Assembly: GCF_004331695.1 (NCBI RefSeq)
Contig: NZ_SJSL01000001.1
Location: 1,302,001-1,366,000, forward strand
Direction: 5' to 3'
Length of the DNA stretch: 64,000 nt
Origin: Pedobacter psychroterrae
GTDB taxonomy: Bacteria; Bacteroidota; Bacteroidia; Sphingobacteriales; Sphingobacteriaceae
The position numbers and the translations under genes were made by a program. The notes beneath the pieces were generated by a model, which ran no database searches, had not been told where the DNA came from, and saw nothing but the letters and a program-made list of their open reading frames with translations. Of this stretch, positions 1 to 9,575 are shown in pieces (position 1 is the first letter of the stretch; each line of letters starts with the position of its first letter).

Positions 1-903
1 CTCGATACCGAGTATACCTATCTCTTCATTACCGATTTTAATGCGTCTGTTCTCATTGATCAGCAGGTCCCAGCCCATCCGTTTATGCGTGCTGATCAGA
101 TCCTGAAGGTTTTTTACTTTAGCAGGCGAAGATTCCCCGCCAAAATAGTAATCCCCGTAGTCATGGTTGCCCAATACGGAGTATACCCCCAACGGGGCTT
201 TTACCTTAGCAAAGATATCCTGATAATCACGCATTTCATTGGCGAGGTTATTCACCAGGTCGCCGGTAAAGAAGATCAGGTCAGGCTTTTCCCCCAATAG
301 CATTTCTATTCCTCCAAGCACCGCTTTCTGGTTGTAGAAGCTTCCCGAATGAACATCGGTTATCTGTCCCAGTTTGATGCCCTCAAAAGCCGCAGGCAAG
401 TTAGGCAGTACCAATGTTCTTCGCTTTACTCTGTAGTCGTAAGCACCACTTGCAATACCCCATGACAATGAAGTCAATGGGACAGCAGCAGTGATCAGTC
501 CGGCTTTAATGATAAAAGCAGAACGGCTTATTGGCGCTGCAGTCTGGACTTGTTGATTTCCTGACACTTTAGTAAGAACTTGTTTTTTCCTGCCGGTAGT
601 CAATAAAATGAACAATCGCCTCAAGTCGTCGATCAGTAAAAACGGAAGCATGACGATCTTGCAGGTAACGGTTAAGAAGAAGGCCACCAGGATCACTGAA
701 CGCAGGCTCAGGAACAGGTTTGCATAAATAGCAGTAAATACACCTATAACAAGCAACAGCGTATACCCCCACCACAAAACTGCAAACCATTTTTTGGTAT
801 TGGGTTTCCAGTTCTTAAAAACACTTAAAATAGCCCTGAAGCAATAATAATCAAAAGCTAAAAGAAAAACAGAAAGGAGTATCAGTAAGGGTAATCGGCC
901 CAT
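1..903 (-). CDS. Membrane-anchored metallophosphoesterase (C-terminus off the window)
   Basis: 301 residues are visible; the frame is still open at base 1, so the C-terminus is missing. The ATG at 903 opens a protein with about three hydrophobic segments in residues 1-100, a basic linker, then a calcineurin-like metal-binding core: TDVHSG (182-187), GDLVN (214-218) and GNHDYG (245-250). These are the first three metal-ligand motifs of the YkuE-like phosphoesterases, which hydrolyse phosphate esters with two metal ions. The catalytic domain would lie outside the membrane or be tethered to it. It follows the ATPase gene by 21 bases on the same strand and is probably the last gene of that operon. 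The substrate cannot be told from sequence. Confidence 0.85.
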   Translation of the reverse strand, partial: MGRLPLLILLSVFLLAFDYYCFRAILSVFKNWKPNTKKWFAVLWWGYTLLLVIGVFTAIYANLFLSLRSVILVAFFLTVTCKIVMLPFLLIDDLRRLFILLTTGRKKQVLTKVSGNQQVQTAAPISRSAFIIKAGLITAAVPLTSLSWGIASGAYDYRVKRRTLVLPNLPAAFEGIKLGQITDVHSGSFYNQKAVLGGIEMLLGEKPDLIFFTGDLVNNLANEMRDYQDIFAKVKAPLGVYSVLGNHDYGDYYFGGESSPAKVKNLQDLISTHKRMGWDLLINENRRIKIGNEEIGILGIE

Positions 904-924
904 TTAATCGAGTTTTTATGTGGT

Positions 925-2421
925 TTATCGGAGGTCAAAGTCATCATCGTCATCATCCAGGCTTGCGCTAAATAGACTGTCAAACATATCTGAAAACCCA
1001 AATCCCGACTGAAGGTACTTCTTACTCAGCTGCGAATATTCTGCCAGTCCGTGCAGCACGAATTCCATGAGTACCAGTGTTTGGTTTTCACTTAGTTTAG
1101 GGTGAAACTTCTTGATCAGGTCGTACAGCCCTGTCACCTGCATAAGTGCTTTTTTATATTTTGCCGCTGTCAGAGAATCAGAAAGATCAAGTGTATTTCC
1201 TTCTGTGAACCAATCCGCAATAGCTGTATAAGGATTGGCAGATTTACTTTTTTTAGCTTTTTCAGGATCTGGGAAATAGCGGGAGAACAAGGTTTTGATG
1301 GCCTTACCGATTAAGGTGCCCGCTACGTTGGCCGGCCCTTCCAGTTCACCCTCATACACCAGTTCAATTTTACCTGTTATCGCCGGAATGATCCCCGCCA
1401 GGTCTGAAAGCCTCACAAATGTAGTTTTCTCCCTGTTGATCAGCATGCGCCTTTCTGCTGTGCTTACCAAATTCTCATAAGCAGAAATCGTCAGTCTTGC
1501 TGAAACACCGGATTTCTGGTCTATGTATTCACTTTTCCTTGCCTCAAAAGCTACCTGCTCTACCAGGTCTTTCAAAAGACCATCTACTTCGATATTTTCC
1601 CGCTGATCTTCAGTAATCCGTGCTTCCTGAAAAGTGATCTTTCTGGAAATCTCAATGGTCTTAGGATAGTGGGTCAGGATTTGGCTTTCTATACGGTCTT
1701 TTAGCGGCGTTACGATAGATCCCCTGTTGGTATAGTCTTCAGGATTGGCTGTAAAAACAAACTGCACATCCAAGGGAAGGCGTAGTTTAAAACCCCTGAT
1801 CTGGATATCTTTTTCCTGGAGCATATTGAAAAGTGCTACCTGTATCCGTGCTTGCAGATCGGGAAGTTCGTTGATCACAAAGATGCTGCGGTGCGCACGC
1901 GGGATCAGTCCGAAATGGATCACTCTTTCATCGTTATAGGTCAGTTTTAGTGTAGCAGCCTTAATAGGGTCCACATCACCTATCAGATCGGCCACTGTCA
2001 CATCAGGTGTGGCAAGCTTCTCCGTATATCTTTCAGAGCGGTGCTGCCAGCTTATCGGGGTATTGTCGCCATGAATGTTTATCTCCTGTTTTGCATACCA
2101 GGAGATCGGGTTGAGTGGATCATCAAAGATTTCGCTTCCGCTTACGTACGGGATATATTCATCCAGCAGGTTCACCATTAGTCTTGCAATCCGTGTTTTT
2201 GCCTGCCCGCGCAGCCCGAGTAAGAGTATATTGTGACGGGATAAAATGGCAGTTTGCAGTTCAGGTATCACTGTTTCGTCATAACCCAGGATACCATCAA
2301 AGCCTGCATCCTTGTTTTGCAGTTGTATGATCAGGTTTTTTCTAAGCTCTTCTTTTACCGAAAGCGAGGTATAGTTGGCCGCTTTTAACTCGCCAATTGT
2401 TTTTATGTTGATGTGATCCAT
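925..2421 (-). CDS. MoxR-like AAA+ ATPase
   Basis: 498 residues. A Walker A loop GLRGQAKT sits at 69-76, the Walker B strand reads IFVINELPDL (180-189), the sensor-1 Asn is in FTANPED (about 226), and a likely arginine finger is in LKDRIES (about 243). The order and the long inserts fit the MoxR/magnesium-chelatase-I branch of AAA+ proteins, which act as chaperones with a VWA-domain partner. The Walker B acid pair is NE rather than the usual DE; the catalytic Glu is kept. The C-terminus ends in a run of six aspartates. It starts 3 bases after the stop of the VWA gene, so the two are almost certainly co-translated. The client that this pair remodels is unknown. Confidence 0.88.
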   Translation of the reverse strand: MDHINIKTIGELKAANYTSLSVKEELRKNLIIQLQNKDAGFDGILGYDETVIPELQTAILSRHNILLLGLRGQAKTRIARLMVNLLDEYIPYVSGSEIFDDPLNPISWYAKQEINIHGDNTPISWQHRSERYTEKLATPDVTVADLIGDVDPIKAATLKLTYNDERVIHFGLIPRAHRSIFVINELPDLQARIQVALFNMLQEKDIQIRGFKLRLPLDVQFVFTANPEDYTNRGSIVTPLKDRIESQILTHYPKTIEISRKITFQEARITEDQRENIEVDGLLKDLVEQVAFEARKSEYIDQKSGVSARLTISAYENLVSTAERRMLINREKTTFVRLSDLAGIIPAITGKIELVYEGELEGPANVAGTLIGKAIKTLFSRYFPDPEKAKKSKSANPYTAIADWFTEGNTLDLSDSLTAAKYKKALMQVTGLYDLIKKFHPKLSENQTLVLMEFVLHGLAEYSQLSKKYLQSGFGFSDMFDSLFSASLDDDDDDFDLR

Positions 2422-2424
2422 GTA

Positions 2425-3522
2425 TTATCTTACGGTTTTCCTTCGGTTCTTAATGTAATCTTCAAAAATATATTCTCCTAATCCAGTCAGAGAGCTATAA
2501 AATGCTCTTCCTCCATTTATCTGAGTAAATTCCCTTACAAATTGCTGCAGGTATGGGTCCTGTGCAATCATAAAAGTAGTGATCGGGATATTGAGGCGTT
2601 TGCATTGCGCAGCCATGTTAAGTGTTTTGTTGATCACTTTTCTGTCTAGCCCCATGCTGTTTTTATAATAGGTGCCATTGGGTTCTTTGAGGCAGGTAGG
2701 CTTGCCGTCAGTGATCATAAAGATTTGTTTGTTATGTGTCTTTCTGCGGCGTAGCAGGTCAGCCGCGAGTTCCAGTCCGGCGAAAGTGTTGGTATGATAA
2801 GGTCCAACCTGCAGATAGGGAAGGTCTTTAATGGTAATGGGCCAGGCATCATTGCCAAATACCACAATGTCAAGCGTATCTTTAGGATAACGTGTTTTTA
2901 TCAGTTCAGCCAATGCCATAGCGACTTTTTTTGCCGGTGTGATGCGGTCTTCCCCATACAGGATCATAGAATGGGATATGTCTATCATCAATACTGTAGA
3001 AGTAAGGGTTTTATAATCCTTTTCTTCCACTTCCAGGTCGCGCTCTGTCAGGGTAAAATTATTGATCCCGTGATTGATCTGCGCATTTTGTATAGATGCA
3101 GTGATGTCTATCTGGTCCAGACTGTCGCCAAAAGCAAATTCCCTCCGGTCCGCATTCTTTTCTTCCCCTACTCCCGAAATATTGGTATTGTGATTACCCC
3201 TACCAGCCTTTTTAAGCTGACCAAAGATTTCTTCTAAAGCCGACTTACGTATGGTCTGTTCCGTTTTGGCAGTGATGCTTGTCTCGCCACGCTCATTTTC
3301 TTTGATGTACCCTTTTTCTTTCAGGTCATCAATAAAATTGCCCATGCCGTAGTCATTGGTGCTGAACTTATATTTTTTGTCCAGTTCATTCATCCATGAT
3401 AAAGCCTCTCCCGCGTCACCGGCTGTATAATTCAGCAGTTGGGTGAAAAGCTTTAGCATCTCATCAAATCCGCCTTTCGGCAGATCATCAGGCAGGTAAT
3501 TGGAAAATTGGAAACCCCTCAT
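2425..3522 (-). CDS. VWA-domain protein, partner of the AAA+ ATPase
   Basis: 365 residues, no signal peptide. The C-terminal half is a von Willebrand factor A domain with a complete metal-dependent adhesion site: DISHSM (181-186), the Thr region HTNT (about 243-246) and ITDGKP (270-275). The N-terminal half is predicted helical and unassigned. In MoxR-VWA systems the VWA protein binds a divalent metal and couples the ATPase to its target. The stop codon lies 3 bases before the ATPase start. It is the first gene of a VWA - ATPase - metallophosphoesterase operon; the cupin gene upstream is 77 bases away and may belong too. Confidence 0.88.
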   Translation of the reverse strand: MRGFQFSNYLPDDLPKGGFDEMLKLFTQLLNYTAGDAGEALSWMNELDKKYKFSTNDYGMGNFIDDLKEKGYIKENERGETSITAKTEQTIRKSALEEIFGQLKKAGRGNHNTNISGVGEEKNADRREFAFGDSLDQIDITASIQNAQINHGINNFTLTERDLEVEEKDYKTLTSTVLMIDISHSMILYGEDRITPAKKVAMALAELIKTRYPKDTLDIVVFGNDAWPITIKDLPYLQVGPYHTNTFAGLELAADLLRRRKTHNKQIFMITDGKPTCLKEPNGTYYKNSMGLDRKVINKTLNMAAQCKRLNIPITTFMIAQDPYLQQFVREFTQINGGRAFYSSLTGLGEYIFEDYIKNRRKTVR

Positions 3523-3599
3523 ATATTCATGATAAACGAATTATCGAAGTTAAAAGTTTGGGAGCTGAGTAATGTTATCCCCCTGTCAAATAAAGCTCC

Positions 3600-4481
3600 T
3601 TATTTAGGGTCGCCCTGTGCCAGTGCCCTGTTGGCCCGGCGTACAGCAAGTCGCTCCCTCCATTGGGCATAAGGCGCTTTGAAAGCCATTTTCAATACAC
3701 TGTCCAGACCACCTTTGATAGCCAGGTTGAATACACTTTGTATCTTCCTGCCAAGCGATGCATCCCATGCCCTGAGACTTAGTGAGAAAGAACCGTCCAG
3801 GTATTTCATCCAGTGCCACATACCGGTTGGCATAAAAAGGGTGTCGCCATGTTCCAGAAAAACCTCATATCCTTCTACACCTTTCAGTGCAGGGAATTTC
3901 TCAAAGTCGGGATTGGCCACATCATAATCTTCCAGTGCATAGGTAGCATTCGGGATACAATACAAGCGTTTTTTCCATTTATTGTCGAACAATATGATGT
4001 GCTTTCTTCCGCCAAAATGGGTGTGGAACAAGTGGGGAAGGTCTATGTCGTAGTGTAAAAAAGTAACAGAATTAGAGCCTCCAAAGAACATTGCAGGCAT
4101 GCTTTCAATAAAGCCGCCCATCAGGTCTTTAGGGATCAAGATGTCATTTACCAAGTCAGGATGGTGCTTAAACAGATTGAAGAAGAATATTCTAAGTTCA
4201 GTTGGCTTAGATTTGATCAGATCCAGGTAATCCCCAAAGCGCATATTAGCTACCGAAGCATTGATCGGCTTAGACGGGTCAGCTTTTGAATTGTCCATCA
4301 GACTTACATTTACATCACCGGCTATCTGCTTTAAATAGTCTGTCGTCCATTTTTCCCTGGCAGGCCATGACTTGGTAAGGCCCTTAATGATCAAAGGTCT
4401 TCTTGCGTCTAAATAGTTTTTCTTAAAATCAGCAGGGCTGATGCTTTCCACGGTATCTACCGGCTTTAAAATAAAGCTCAT
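3600..4481 (-). CDS. JmjC-like cupin (cupin_8 family), putative Fe(II)/2-oxoglutarate oxygenase
   Basis: 293 residues, cytosolic. The N-terminus (PADFKKNYLDARRPLIIKGL, about 17-34) is the typical opening of cupin_8/JmjC proteins. Iron ligands can be placed as H143 and D145 in FLHYDID and a distal His in TGMWHW (about H223); K160 in GGRKHI fits the 2-oxoglutarate contact. Family members hydroxylate amino-acid side chains of proteins or modified tRNA bases; the target here is unknown. Same strand as the VWA operon, 77 bases upstream of it. Confidence 0.8.
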   Translation of the reverse strand: MSFILKPVDTVESISPADFKKNYLDARRPLIIKGLTKSWPAREKWTTDYLKQIAGDVNVSLMDNSKADPSKPINASVANMRFGDYLDLIKSKPTELRIFFFNLFKHHPDLVNDILIPKDLMGGFIESMPAMFFGGSNSVTFLHYDIDLPHLFHTHFGGRKHIILFDNKWKKRLYCIPNATYALEDYDVANPDFEKFPALKGVEGYEVFLEHGDTLFMPTGMWHWMKYLDGSFSLSLRAWDASLGRKIQSVFNLAIKGGLDSVLKMAFKAPYAQWRERLAVRRANRALAQGDPK

Positions 4482-4705
4482 AATATTCTGATAAGATACC
4501 TAGTTAACGGCTACGTGCCTGTTAACCGATCTTATTTATCAGCAAATGTAAATTAAAATCTTAACAGTTACGTAACGTGCGATGGAGTTCTGAATACGTG
4601 TATAGTCCGGACTCGATTAAGTCTTTTTGAGTAATACGGGAATAATTTATTTAAATCTAAAGATGGATTTTATAAGATCAGAATGGCTCCTGCCTTTACA
4701 ATGCT

Positions 4706-6112
4706 TTAAAGGTTCCTTTCCTGCATTTTTACTAATTCCGTTCTTGCATCTGACAGCGGCTTTTTGTACTCTGGATTTTTCATTAGCAAAGCAATCGCTT
4801 TATTCTGGTTCAATATGGCCTCGTCAAACAAGCCCATCCTATAAAATATGTGCGCCAGCGTATCATAGTAAGCAGGATCGGGATCTATTTCTATCGAACG
4901 CAGGCTCCAATGCATTGCCTTTGTCAGGTAGTTTTTATTTCGGGTACCCATGGTATAAAAGTCCCATGCTATGCTGTTTAGCGCGTTTGCAGTCATGCTA
5001 TTGGTTCCGCTAATAGTTACCGTCCTTGTTACGACCCTGGTTACGTTTTTGCCTGAGGGTGGAGTCCGGACAGGCTTTTTATTCGCCAGGGTTCTTGAGG
5101 TTTTTATACTCGTATTCATTTCATCGCGGGCCTCCTGATTTTTAAGGGCAAGCTTTCTCAGGGAGTCGACATTTTGCCCCATATATGACTGGTCGTAATG
5201 ATAGGAAGCGGTAGAAAAATAGTTGGCGGTATCATTTACCGCCTTATAGAAAGCCAGTGATTTAAGCGTAGCCTGTTCACTGCCTTCCTTATAATTCCTG
5301 ATGTGTATGGCTCTTATAAAGTTGTTTAGATTATTGAGCATGTTGTAATCTTTTTTTGCCACTGCAGCGTTGAAAGTGTTTGAAATGATCCGGTTATTTA
5401 TGTCAATCCGTTCCTGAGGTGGTTCATTCTTATAGATGCTATCCGTGATTTTTAAATTGGTATAAGCCAGTTTATAAGCTTTGCCGTAGGCCAGTGGGCC
5501 GGTCTGTAGGATGAAAAGTACCTCTTTATAGTTATCAAGTTGACCAACGGTTAAAGACTCAACATAGCGGTCAGCCAGTTCTGAATTATCAAAAAGGCCG
5601 GCCTTTATTCTCATTTGTACATAATCTTTCAACTCTTCTATGCTTAGATTTCCTGCCTTGTGCTTTTGCTCGTATGCAGAAAGAGATTTGCCAGACTTAA
5701 AAACATCAAGCGCTTCCTGGCCATACGCTATAAACTCGTCAGAAGACATAGCTGCCCGGGGAGCTTTAAAGACAAGTTGGCCCTCAGCATTTAGAAAAAA
5801 CAAAGCCGGGTAACTGTTTATTTGGTATCGGGCCAGATAGTCTGCAAATTCAGGGCTGTCGCTCGTTATCAGATAGTTTACGAAGTTTTTATTATAGAAA
5901 TTTGCAATTCTGGGCTGGTCAGATATTCTACTGACCTTCATATCCATTATCCATCTGCTTATGCCAGCGTGCACAAATACCAGCATTTTGTCCGCACTTG
6001 CTTTTTCCAGGGCTTCTTTAATCGTTTTTTGATACTTGATTTGAGCGAAGGAGCTGATCGAGATGAGTAGTATAAGTTTGGTAGCCCAAAAGATTCTAAA
6101 CGAGCGTTTCAT
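4706..6112 (-). CDS. Exported thioredoxin-fold protein without CxxC, with C-terminal TPR region
   Basis: 468 residues. A signal peptide (residues 1 to about 23, ending SSFAQ) is followed by a thioredoxin-like domain (about 28-130) with the strand LVFVHAG and a cis-Pro-like NSYPALFFLN. Where the redox motif should be the sequence reads HAGISRWIMD, so no cysteine pair exists. The C-terminal 100 residues (NSIAWDFYTMG, YDTLAHIFYRMGLFDEAI) look like tetratricopeptide repeats. The fold suggests a periplasmic scaffold or chaperone rather than an oxidoreductase. A monocistronic unit between a 224-base gap and the divergently transcribed DUF1800 gene. Function unknown. Confidence 0.7.
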   Translation of the reverse strand: MKRSFRIFWATKLILLISISSFAQIKYQKTIKEALEKASADKMLVFVHAGISRWIMDMKVSRISDQPRIANFYNKNFVNYLITSDSPEFADYLARYQINSYPALFFLNAEGQLVFKAPRAAMSSDEFIAYGQEALDVFKSGKSLSAYEQKHKAGNLSIEELKDYVQMRIKAGLFDNSELADRYVESLTVGQLDNYKEVLFILQTGPLAYGKAYKLAYTNLKITDSIYKNEPPQERIDINNRIISNTFNAAVAKKDYNMLNNLNNFIRAIHIRNYKEGSEQATLKSLAFYKAVNDTANYFSTASYHYDQSYMGQNVDSLRKLALKNQEARDEMNTSIKTSRTLANKKPVRTPPSGKNVTRVVTRTVTISGTNSMTANALNSIAWDFYTMGTRNKNYLTKAMHWSLRSIEIDPDPAYYDTLAHIFYRMGLFDEAILNQNKAIALLMKNPEYKKPLSDARTELVKMQERNL

Positions 6113-6327
6113 GTATATCTGGTATAAGTGGTTTATCTATTAGTTATTGCAAGATATAAATTTTTCTCTTGTCAGTGCTTGATATTTTTCCCTGAAGTTT
6201 ACTTTCATTAATCAGTAAACTACGCTGGATGGATCTGAGCCTAGCCAGGAAATTGTTAGCCCTGTTATTAATCCTTTTCCTGCTTCGGTTGTCATACCTG
6301 TACAAAAAATATTCAAATACCCTGTTT

Positions 6328-8295
6328 ATGAATACATCACTCAAAATCATCAGATCGTTCGTTATCCTTTTTTGCGCGACGTTGCTGTTCTCTTCTTTTC
6401 AGAAGGAAAGTCTGGCCAGCCTCATTTTTCCGTTTAAACAGGCCGGGCTTACTGAGCGGGAGGCGGCAGCCCACTTGCTCAGCAGGTTTACCTATGGCGC
6501 CAGACCTGGAGAGGTGGACAAGGTGCTTAAGATTGGGCTTGAAAAATGGTTTATCGGGCAATTGGAAGGGAAATATTCAGACAATGAGCTTGACAAATTG
6601 CTTAGTGAGTATCCCGACATCAACCTGACCAATACGGAAGTAGAAAACAAGTATCCAAGGCAAGCAAAGATCGTACGGATGGCTATAAAGGATGGTGCGG
6701 TGAATAAGGATTCGGTAAACAAGGGCGATCAGAGGCTTTATCGTCAGCAGCTTAGGAATTATATGGCCGAAAAAGGACTGAAATCACAGACCGAGCTTAC
6801 CCGTCAGTTCATTAATCAAAAAATACTCAGGGCAGCGTACACTGAAAATCAGATGCGCGAACTGCTTACCGATTTTTGGTTCAATCATTTTAATGTATCA
6901 CTTACTAAAGGGCAATGTGCTTCTTTTGTGCCGGCTTTTGAAAGAGATGTGATCCGGCCGAATGTGACCGGAAAGTTTGAAAACCTGGTACTTGGAACTG
7001 CCAAATCACCAGCAATGCTGATCTATCTGGATAATTTTAACAGCACCGGTAGTCCGGTTGCTTCCGCTGAAGATACAGGTATGATGATGGACGCAAAAAG
7101 ACCCAAAGTAAAGAAAGCCCTGCAAAATAAAAAAGGGGGCCTTAATGAGAACTATGCGCGGGAAGTAATGGAGTTGCATACCCTCGGTGTGGATGGAGGA
7201 TATACGCAGAGCGACGTGACACAGGCAGCCAGGGTGCTTACTGGCTGGACACTTGCGCCTATGGCAGAAGACGGTTATGGCTCGGGCATGAAGAAAATAC
7301 TTGATCAAGTTAGTCCGGAAAATCTCGCCAAAAGAGGCTTCGTACAGGAAGGAGACTTTCTTTTTGTACCTACCCGTCACGACAACGGAGAGAAAACAGT
7401 GCTGGGCAAGAAGTTTGCGGCCAACAGGGGTTATGAAGAAGGGGTTGCGCTGCTTACGATGCTGGCAAAACATCCTTCGGCAGCCAAATTTATATCGCGG
7501 AAGATTGCGGTCAGGTTTGTAAATGACCAGCCCTCTCCAAAACTAGTAGAGCGGATGGAAAAAACGTTTAGCACTACGGGCGGAAACATTAAGGAAGTGA
7601 TGATCAGTATGGTTACTGCACCTGAGTTCTGGCAGAAAGAAGCCTTGCGGGAAAAAACAAAATCCCCTTTCGAACTGGCGATTAGTGCTGTCCGGGGACT
7701 GGATGCCGACATCAGCCAACCTTATCAGTTGTACACCTGGATCAACAAAATGGGACAAAAGATGTACTTTTATCAGGCACCTACAGGTTTTCCAGACAGG
7801 GGGCAATACTGGATCAATACAGGTTCACTGCTAAACCGGATGAACTTTGGGTTGGCACTTGCTGCTGAAAAGATACCTGGGATAAAAATCAACCTGATTG
7901 CCTTAAATAACAACCACGAGCCGGAAAGTGCAGAGGCGGCATTGACTACCTATAGCAAACTGGTAATGCCGGAAAGGGATCTCACAAAAACAGTAGCACG
8001 CTTGAAGCCCATGCTGAACGATCCTTCGCTAACAGAAAAAATAGCTAATGCTGCGGAGAAAACCCCGGCCCCCCAACCTAAGCAAACCGAGATGTCTTCA
8101 CAAGAAGAGGTGATGATGGGTGGTACGACTATGGAAGACATGAGGAATCCATTGGGAAAGGTTAAGAAAATGCCTGGTAAAAATAAAAAGGGCAAGATGG
8201 AAAAGCAAAGTGTGCAGGCAGTAGCGGGCAATAATACCATGCTGGCACAGGTAGTAGGGGTGATTATTGGATCACCAGAATTTCAACGTAAATAG
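6328..8295 (+). CDS. DUF1800 domain-containing exported protein
   Basis: 655 residues from the ATG at 6328, chosen because it opens directly into a signal peptide (MNTSLKIIRSFVILFCATLLFSSF); an in-frame ATG at 6229 would add 33 residues in front of it. The body matches the DUF1800 family: LLSRFTYGARPGEVDKV, the conserved LLTDFWFNHFNVS, NENYAREVMELHTLGVDGGYTQSDV and ARVLTGWT. A polar Lys/Gln/Met-rich insert lies near the C-terminus. DUF1800 proteins are nearly always encoded just before a DUF1501 protein, as here (8 bases). No biochemical role is established; secretion and the pairing point to a shared extracytoplasmic task. Confidence 0.88.
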   Translation: MNTSLKIIRSFVILFCATLLFSSFQKESLASLIFPFKQAGLTEREAAAHLLSRFTYGARPGEVDKVLKIGLEKWFIGQLEGKYSDNELDKLLSEYPDINLTNTEVENKYPRQAKIVRMAIKDGAVNKDSVNKGDQRLYRQQLRNYMAEKGLKSQTELTRQFINQKILRAAYTENQMRELLTDFWFNHFNVSLTKGQCASFVPAFERDVIRPNVTGKFENLVLGTAKSPAMLIYLDNFNSTGSPVASAEDTGMMMDAKRPKVKKALQNKKGGLNENYAREVMELHTLGVDGGYTQSDVTQAARVLTGWTLAPMAEDGYGSGMKKILDQVSPENLAKRGFVQEGDFLFVPTRHDNGEKTVLGKKFAANRGYEEGVALLTMLAKHPSAAKFISRKIAVRFVNDQPSPKLVERMEKTFSTTGGNIKEVMISMVTAPEFWQKEALREKTKSPFELAISAVRGLDADISQPYQLYTWINKMGQKMYFYQAPTGFPDRGQYWINTGSLLNRMNFGLALAAEKIPGIKINLIALNNNHEPESAEAALTTYSKLVMPERDLTKTVARLKPMLNDPSLTEKIANAAEKTPAPQPKQTEMSSQEEVMMGGTTMEDMRNPLGKVKKMPGKNKKGKMEKQSVQAVAGNNTMLAQVVGVIIGSPEFQRK

Positions 8296-8303
8296 AGATC
8301 ATC

Positions 8304-9575
8304 ATGACTTCAAGAAGAGGATTTATAAAAGCAGGCGGACTGGCCTTATTTGGGATCGGAATGGGCGGGGTACCGGGATTTTTGATGGACGCCGTAGCAG
8401 GCACCAACAAACTGGGATTATTCAAGAGAAGAAAGATCATGGTCTGCATCTTTCAGCGCGGTGCGATGGATGGCCTGATGGCCGTTACACCTTTTACCGA
8501 TCAGTACCTGAAGGCAGCGAGACCTACCTTGTTTATGTCTGCCGCCAAAAACACGAGCGGTAAATCGCTGATAGATCTGGACGGGCGCTTTGGCCTGCAT
8601 CCTTCTATGGCAGGTTTTGAAAGTGTGTTCAGAGACAAACGCATGGCCATTGTACATGGCATTGGATCTCCAAACAGCACGAGGTCTCACTTCGATGCCC
8701 AGGACTATATGGAATCCGGCACCCCATTCAGAAAAGGAACGGAGAGTGGTTGGTTAAACCGAGCAGTTGGCTTATTAGGTCATGATGCCGCTACCCCATT
8801 TCAGGGGGTTAGTCTTACTTCTTCTCTGCCACGGGCCTTTTATGGCGACAACCCCGCAGTGGCAATCAGTAATCTGCAGGATTTTAATATACAGATGAAG
8901 GGCAATCTTAAAGGAGCCAATATGGCGGCCAAAAGTTTTGAAGACCTGTATGATCAGACTGCCTCGGGGTTGCTGAAGGAAACGGGTAAGGAAAGCTTTG
9001 ATGCCATCAAGATGCTTCAAAAAACAGATACCAAAAACTATAAGCCAGCAAACAATGCAATCTATCCAAACACCGCATTAGGTAATTCACTGAAGCAAAT
9101 TGCCCAGTTGATCAAGATGGATGTAGGGATGGAGGTGGCTTTTGCAGAGTCGGGTGGCTGGGATACCCATTTCAACCAGGGACGCGATACAGGCATATTT
9201 GCAAGGAATGTCAATGACCTTAGTGAAAGCATCATGGCCTTCTGGGCTGATATGGGGACTTTGCAAGATGATGTAACCGTGATGACCATGACTGAATTTG
9301 GCCGTACGGTGAAACAGAATGGCTCTGGAGGTACAGATCATGGCAGGGCATCCTGCAATTTTATACTTGGTAATGGCGTGACCGGAGGCAAAGTACATGG
9401 CCTGGTAAATCCCCTTGCCGTGGAAAATCTGGAAGATGGCCGTGACCTGGCCGTTACCACAGACTTCAGAAGCGTGTTCAGTGAAGTGGCGGGTAAGCAC
9501 TTGAATATCCACAATGACAAGGTGCTTTTTCCCGACTGGGATGGCAAGCCGATCGGTGTTATGGCAGGGTCTTAA
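8304..9575 (+). CDS. DUF1501 domain-containing exported protein
   Basis: 423 residues. The N-terminus MTSRRGFIKAGGLALFGIG is a twin-arginine signal, so the protein is likely exported folded. The body has the DUF1501 (sulfatase-like fold) hallmarks: RGAMDGLMAV, HGIGSPNSTRSHFDAQDYMESGTP, SGGWDTHFNQG, MTEFGRTVKQNGSGGTDHGRASCNFILG. The Asp/His-rich motifs resemble the metal site of alkaline-phosphatase-like enzymes, but no activity is established for the family. Co-transcribed with the DUF1800 gene. Its last 17 bases overlap the end of the convergent DUF3472 gene. A second DUF1501 gene lies at 52796-54214. Confidence 0.88.
   Translation: MTSRRGFIKAGGLALFGIGMGGVPGFLMDAVAGTNKLGLFKRRKIMVCIFQRGAMDGLMAVTPFTDQYLKAARPTLFMSAAKNTSGKSLIDLDGRFGLHPSMAGFESVFRDKRMAIVHGIGSPNSTRSHFDAQDYMESGTPFRKGTESGWLNRAVGLLGHDAATPFQGVSLTSSLPRAFYGDNPAVAISNLQDFNIQMKGNLKGANMAAKSFEDLYDQTASGLLKETGKESFDAIKMLQKTDTKNYKPANNAIYPNTALGNSLKQIAQLIKMDVGMEVAFAESGGWDTHFNQGRDTGIFARNVNDLSESIMAFWADMGTLQDDVTVMTMTEFGRTVKQNGSGGTDHGRASCNFILGNGVTGGKVHGLVNPLAVENLEDGRDLAVTTDFRSVFSEVAGKHLNIHNDKVLFPDWDGKPIGVMAGS

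Noticed and set aside
2794..3237. 147-codon plus-strand frame antisense to the VWA gene
   Set aside because: It lies wholly opposite a well-supported gene and its product is Cys/Phe-rich with no recognisable fold.
9559..9575. Tail-to-tail overlaps here and at 46320-46340 and 50694-50717 as signs of antisense regulation
   Set aside because: Overlaps of 17-24 bases between convergent genes are common in compact genomes and need no special explanation.
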